Part shown: positions 60,201 through 64,000 of the stretch, piece after piece
Layout of the letters: every line of letters begins with the position of its first letter
Numbering within the stretch: the first letter of the stretch is position 1
NCBI RefSeq assembly: GCF_029784155.1
Contig: NC_073693.1
Span: forward strand, 282,241,456 to 282,305,455
DNA length: 64,000 nt
Source: Uranotaenia lowii
Lineage: Eukaryota; Arthropoda; Insecta; Diptera; Culicidae
Reading direction: 5' to 3'
Position numbers and translations under genes: made by a program
Notes under the pieces: generated by a model
What the model was told of the DNA's origin: nothing
The model's input: the letters and a program-made list of their open reading frames with translations, nothing else
Databases searched by the model: none

Positions 60201-60685
60201 AAATTTCGATTTTTGAGTTGCGAACTTTATGAATGTAAGATAGTTTTTTTTTTAAATGGAGTATAAACTCAGGCGCTTTGTTTGATTCTAGAGAAATAGT
60301 TTTACGAAATAAGACCGTCATTCAATTTCCCAATAGACATAAAATTCTCATCATAGGAAGAATATTAAAAAAAAGAAATGACATTTTTAAAGCCAGATAG
60401 ATTAGTAGAAGAAAAATTGAAAGATTATGAAGATGAGCTGAGAGCATTTTAAAAGAAATCTTTTGTACGTTTAGAAATATTCTCAGAACATGCAAGAGAT
60501 GAATCACGTAAAGAAGTTAAAATCAAACTAAAAAATATCAAAAATGTTTTCGGTTTATCTTCATTATTTTTCAAATTACCTTTAGATTTATCCGCACATG
60601 CTGATTATATATCTATAAAAAAATCATTAAGAACACACAAGAAACAGCATCTTGGCGCCTCTGTATGTTTTGGAATGATTTGGTG

Positions 60686-61745
60686 TAGAGATGTACCGAA
60701 TAGTGGTATTCGGCGAACGGCCGAATACCGAATATTGACCTTTTCAACTATTCGGCCAAACGAATATTCGGCCGAATATTCAATTGAGATTTTGTTGAAA
60801 AAAAACTTACGTGATTGTTTCAATACTTTCTATTTCTTCCATATTAATGGCCCTCAGGTTTTTAGTCAATTATTTTCAAGTTATGTTTTAAGTAGGGGTT
60901 TTTCAGATTTTTTAAATGTCACCAATAACTTTAAAAACAGGTGGTTGGTCGCTTCTAGGGCGTTTATCACCAAAGAGATTGCGTTCCTGTGAAATCTGGG
61001 ATAAAATATGTCAAAACAGGTGCAAGCTATTTGAAATTGCTTCTTTGATATTGAATAAGTTTAAAGTCGAATTTGAGCAATATATCTTCAAAATAGTTGT
61101 TGAAAAGTAAGATGATCTTTAACCTTAAGGATACCACACGTATCCACATGATCAGGCATTCAGGACAATTTTTGAAAAAAAAAAAAATTAAAAAAGGGCA
61201 AATTTTTGTTTATTTTGAAATTTCAAAAAAATCGTTATTGAACACAAAATCTAAAAGTATTTAAAGAGATTTGTTTTAATTGGATTAAGCAAATAATTTG
61301 AATAAACCCGAGCAAACTTTGGGAAGTTTTAAACAAAATCCGGATATCCCGGCCTGATTTGGTTTATCTGGAATCTTTACTGGATTTATGGGCAAGCCTG
61401 AATATATCCAGAAAATCTGGAATAAACTATATTCAAAGTATATAGCGATACTTGTCAGCATTCTCCTGTACGATCTACAGTGAAAGATACGCGGATACAC
61501 CTTTTATGTTTTGCTGAAACCATAAGTTATTAATGATTGTGTAGCTTTTACAAGAATAATTTTGGATATTTTATAAATTTTCCAAAATCATTTGGAAAAA
61601 TTTACAAGTCTGTAGTAGATATTCGGCCTATTCGGCCTATTCGTCCGAATACTTAACTATTCGGTGAGCCGAATATTCGGCTTAACCATTTTTGGAGGTA
61701 TTCGGCGCCGAATATTCGGCCGATCGAATATTCGGTAGATCTCTA
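60686..61745. mobile_element. TIR element with TAGAGATSTACCGAATA ends (about 1.06 kb)
   Basis: TAGAGATGTACCGAATA at 60686 and the inverse of TATTCGGTAGATCTCTA at 61745 are terminal repeats. ATTCGGCCGAATATTCGG-type words are clustered inside both ends. The style resembles hAT-type insect MITEs. No 8 bp duplication could be confirmed at this locus, so superfamily is tentative. Confidence 0.6.
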
Positions 61746-62915
61746 GTTTTAAGTTTATAAATTGCATATTTTGGTAACACATCAAAGCGGAATTTTATTT
61801 ATTTCCTAAAAAATATCAAATCAATTTGATTTCCATCGAATATACTTTTAATTGATCTAAACTATGAAAATTTACTGAAAACTGAGTGCAAAATCAAAGA
61901 AGATTACAAAAAAAAGTGATAACATACTAAATTCCAACAAATTAACCCGAAATAGTCAACTTTGAAAAATTTTAATAGATTCAAAAATCTACGTATCAAC
62001 TTCTAATGATTGCAAAATATTTGAAATAACATGAATTTTGAAGCCGTTTCTTTAAACTTTTTCGTCATGTCTATAACAGATTTTACAAGAAGTGAAAGGA
62101 ATTTTTTTCGAGCATCCATCGTATAGCTTTTAACTTCTTAATATTTTTTTTGAGTAAACCATATGGGACTTACGGTAGTTTTAGTAAGAGATGTTTTGTT
62201 CTGAAGACCAGGGACTACGACGGGTAGAAAATATCAGGAAAGGATGAAGGTTAATCTGTTCAGTTAAACTTTTTGTTTAATATCAATATTAATTTGTTGT
62301 TTGCTTCAGAGGTTGTTAACAAATTTGAAAATTTTGAACATTTCCTCCAGGTACCTTAAGGCAGTCAAATGAGAGGGCTTCTGTTCTTTTATGTTATTTT
62401 CATTATTTCGCAACTGACCTGAAATCATTACATTCATTCCAGTTCAGCAAAATTATTTGAATCGAGAATAGGCAAACCAATAATGTTAAAGACAAACGTC
62501 GTTTGAAGCTTATTTGTGAATCCTGGACGATTTAATATGCAAACATTTCTTCTTCCATACAAATTTCCATACAAAATTGAATCGCGTTGCGCTTGTTCAG
62601 GAATCAACTAAATCATTGAAAATTTTACATTGATGAAAAGCCATTTAAAAATATGGTAGCAAAAAGTCATTTTTTGCAGTGGTCTAGTGTACATTCGAAT
62701 AATGCATTGATAAAAAAAAGTGCCACTTTCAAGTGTGACTCTCAGTTTACTCAACGGTTGACTGATAGTTATCTAATATTTTAGGCGACAGACACAAATG
62801 CACCAAAGCTTTAATGAAAAAATCTATCCCTTTGGTAACGGTTTCATCGAACAAACAGTTGCTATCTAAGAATCTCACACACATCTAATGATTGAAAATG
62901 CACTTATCAGCTCAC

Positions 62916-63091
62916 CTGTCAGCATTACCAGCATTTTGTTGAAGTACACATCGGGACTGTCGTTGGTGCAGTCCCCGAATATTTGCCTCCGGTCAACAAA
63001 ATGATCGAAATCTTTCACCCCAACCGCCTTGATCAGTTCCGGATCCCGCAGAACAAACATCGGTGTGGTCAAATCAAACAGCCCGAACACC
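62916..63091 (-). CDS. CYP9: Cytochrome P450 CYP9, exon 2
   Basis: Encodes residues 72-129: VFGLFDLTTPMFVLRDPELI, KAVGVKDFDHFVDRR, then the QIFGDCTNDSPDVYFNKM region and LVMLT. GLFD...PMFVLRDPELIK and DFDHFVDRR are typical of CYP9 between the A and C helices. The acceptor TTTTTAAG is short-tracted but the phase (K71 completed by one base) fits exon 1 exactly. The donor is ACAG/GTGAGC. Confidence 0.93.
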
Positions 63092-63160
63092 CTTAAAAAA
63101 TAATTCGTTACTCACCGGGCAATTTCCATACTTAATTAATGGTTTCATCTCAATTCTTAC
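63092..63160 (-). other. CYP9 intron 1 (69 bp)
   Basis: GTAAGAATTG ... TTTTTTAAG, a minimal-size insect intron, in strong contrast to the 10.6 kb second intron. Confidence 0.85.
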
Positions 63161-63372
63161 TTGACCCCGGGATACTTGTTGTAGATGGAATAGATGAAAT
63201 CGTTGAAGGAAACCCGGTGCAGAATCAATGGCCCGGTGCTTCCAAGTCCCGGCCGGACCGCCATTGAGGGAATCGGTTTATTGTGGAAGTAATCATTGCG
63301 ACGCGTCAGACGACGATAGATCAAGGTCAGCACGACGATTATCAACGCCAACGAAATAACGCTTGGATCCAT
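63161..63372 (-). CDS. CYP9: Cytochrome P450 CYP9, exon 1 with start codon
   Basis: ATG at 63372 opens MDPSVISLALIIVVLTLIYR, a single hydrophobic N-terminal anchor (about residues 4-19), followed by basic RRLTRRNDYF and the proline-rich hinge KPIPSMAVRPGLGS that orients the enzyme on the endoplasmic reticulum membrane. The rest (VSFNDFIYSIYNKYPGVK) leads into exon 2. The donor is CAA/GTAAGA. No upstream in-frame ATG gives a better anchor. Confidence 0.93.
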
Positions 63373-63468
63373 TCTCGGCGGATGGCGCTTGACGACTGAA
63401 TTGTTGTCCCAAGGGGATGGGTCGTTGAAGCTTAAATAAGTTGCCGCATATCTTTGAGATCAGTTTTG

Positions 63469-63474
63469 TTTATA
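63469..63474 (-). promoter_or_regulatory. Possible TATA box of CYP9
   Basis: TATAAA on the minus strand lies about 97 bases upstream of the ATG, preceded by CCG. An Inr-like TCAGTC occurs about 70 bases downstream, too far for the standard spacing. It is therefore only a candidate. Confidence 0.3.
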
Positions 63475-63789
63475 CGGCGTAGTAGTTGGTTGGTTAGTAT
63501 TTTTGGAGGCAAGAGTGGGTGTCAATCAAATAATTGTCATGCCCAATTTCAATTTTCAAATTAAGTTATCTTTTAGTCCAGTTAAAAAAGGTCTCAACTC
63601 TGACTACAGCTATTCGATAGGATCAAACAATTTTTATAGGTGGAAATTATTTAGCAATTTGAATATTTTGACTCAGTACAAGAGCATAAAAGGAGCGTGC
63701 ATGTTAGTTCTAAGACAGATTTAAGACAGCTTTAGTTTTGAATTGGAATTTGTGGCTACACTTAAAAAAACATAAGTTACATCTATATT

Positions 63790-64000
63790 TATAAAAATGG
63801 ATTTCTGTCTGTCTGTTCCCTATACATCTAAAAACTTCTAAACCGATTTGTGTGAAACTTGGCAGATGAGGGTAATAGAGGTCGTAGAAGGTTCCTATAA
63901 TAGTTTGGGACCCCTCCCTCTTCCTGGAAGGAGGGAGGGGGTCTCAAGTAACAAGTCTTCATAGCTCGAAAACTGATCATTAGGGTGTCCTAAAATTGCA
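63790..64000 (+). mobile_element. Helentron-like left end followed by start of a third foldback copy
   Basis: 63797-63970 matches 2385-2590 (TTCTGTCTGTCTGTTCCCTA, then AAACCGATTTG.GTGAAACTTGGCAG and a GGGAGGGGGTCTC segment). The last bases, AGGGTGTCCTAAAATTGCA (from about 63982), match the start of the foldback at 19992. The element is cut by the window edge. Confidence 0.65.

Larger units (their letters stand above)
52274..62915 (-). other. CYP9 intron 2, 10.6 kb, repeat-rich
   Basis: Exon 2 ends ACAG/GTGAGC and exon 3 begins CCAG/GC. Joining them restores GGC (Gly130) between LVMLT and QRWRDMR. Apart from listed elements the intron holds AT-rich sequence without recognised genes. 55540-55990 contains short frames separated by a possible intron (for example GKVQLMEKATKRKTIKKEW and MTWMEDAFKNYR) that I could not identify. 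62460-62690 is an interspersed repeat shared with 23080-23290. Confidence 0.8.

Noticed and set aside
60686..61745. 8 bp hAT target duplication at the CCGAATA-ended element
   Set aside because: Flanking bases ATTTGGTG and GTTTTAAG do not match.
1..64000. CRISPR arrays, bacterial operons or riboswitches
   Set aside because: Spliced genes, SINEs and poly(A) retroposons show an animal nuclear genome; the regular repeats seen are minisatellites and MITE words without spacer structure.

Overview
The window looks like nuclear DNA of a dipteran, most likely a mosquito. The evidence is AT-rich sequence, genes with short exons and very long introns, a CYP9-family P450 of mosquito type, a decayed DD37E (ITmD37E-type) mariner-like transposase, tRNA-derived SINEs and many MITEs. 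The species cannot be named from the sequence. A 500-base run of N (36001-36500) marks an assembly gap.

The recognisable host genes are all on the minus strand. From right to left they are: (1) a complete three-exon CYP9 P450, exons 63372-63161, 63091-62916 and 52273-51045, 538 residues, with a 10.6 kb second intron; (2) DTWD2, a tRNA-uridine aminocarboxypropyltransferase, exons 50320-50226, 50151-49988 and 36924 into the gap, with a 13 kb second intron; its first two exons are short and were found by splicing frames together; (3) the last exon of PTRHD1 (28076-27906), whose upstream exons I could not find. On the plus strand a spliced 125-residue open frame (10539-11367) is a possible unrecognised small gene. 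A broken, intron-retaining copy of the U3 snoRNP protein gene RRP9/U3-55K lies at 45611-46270 inside the DTWD2 intron.

Nearly everything else is repeats. Left part (1-30 kb): a decayed repeat-type ORF with an NIDGL motif (1-600), a Helentron-like composite with a minisatellite array (2.37-6.88 kb) containing a MITE and a 1.8 kb foldback, a 1.67 kb TIR element (7.7-9.3 kb), SINEs, the DD37E transposon (14.5-15.8 kb), a double inverted element (16.2-18.4 kb), a second 1.8 kb foldback related to the first (20-21.8 kb), a Harbinger-type MITE (24.3 kb) and a hairpin element in a PTRHD1 intron (28.2-28.8 kb). Middle part (29.9-49.6 kb): a non-LTR reverse transcriptase relic split by two later insertions, a 613 bp MITE with a 33 bp TIR, and four copies (A-D) of a poly(A)-tailed family of 1.5-2.1 kb flanked by 22-47 bp direct repeats and without a convincing ORF. 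Right part: the CYP9 intron, with hAT-type and other MITEs.

The three genes have unrelated jobs (detoxification, tRNA modification, a peptidyl-tRNA hydrolase-like protein) and only share strand. The A-D retroposon family is the best candidate for something undescribed. The two related long foldbacks, which could be sources of long hairpin RNA, and the 125-residue gene candidate come next.
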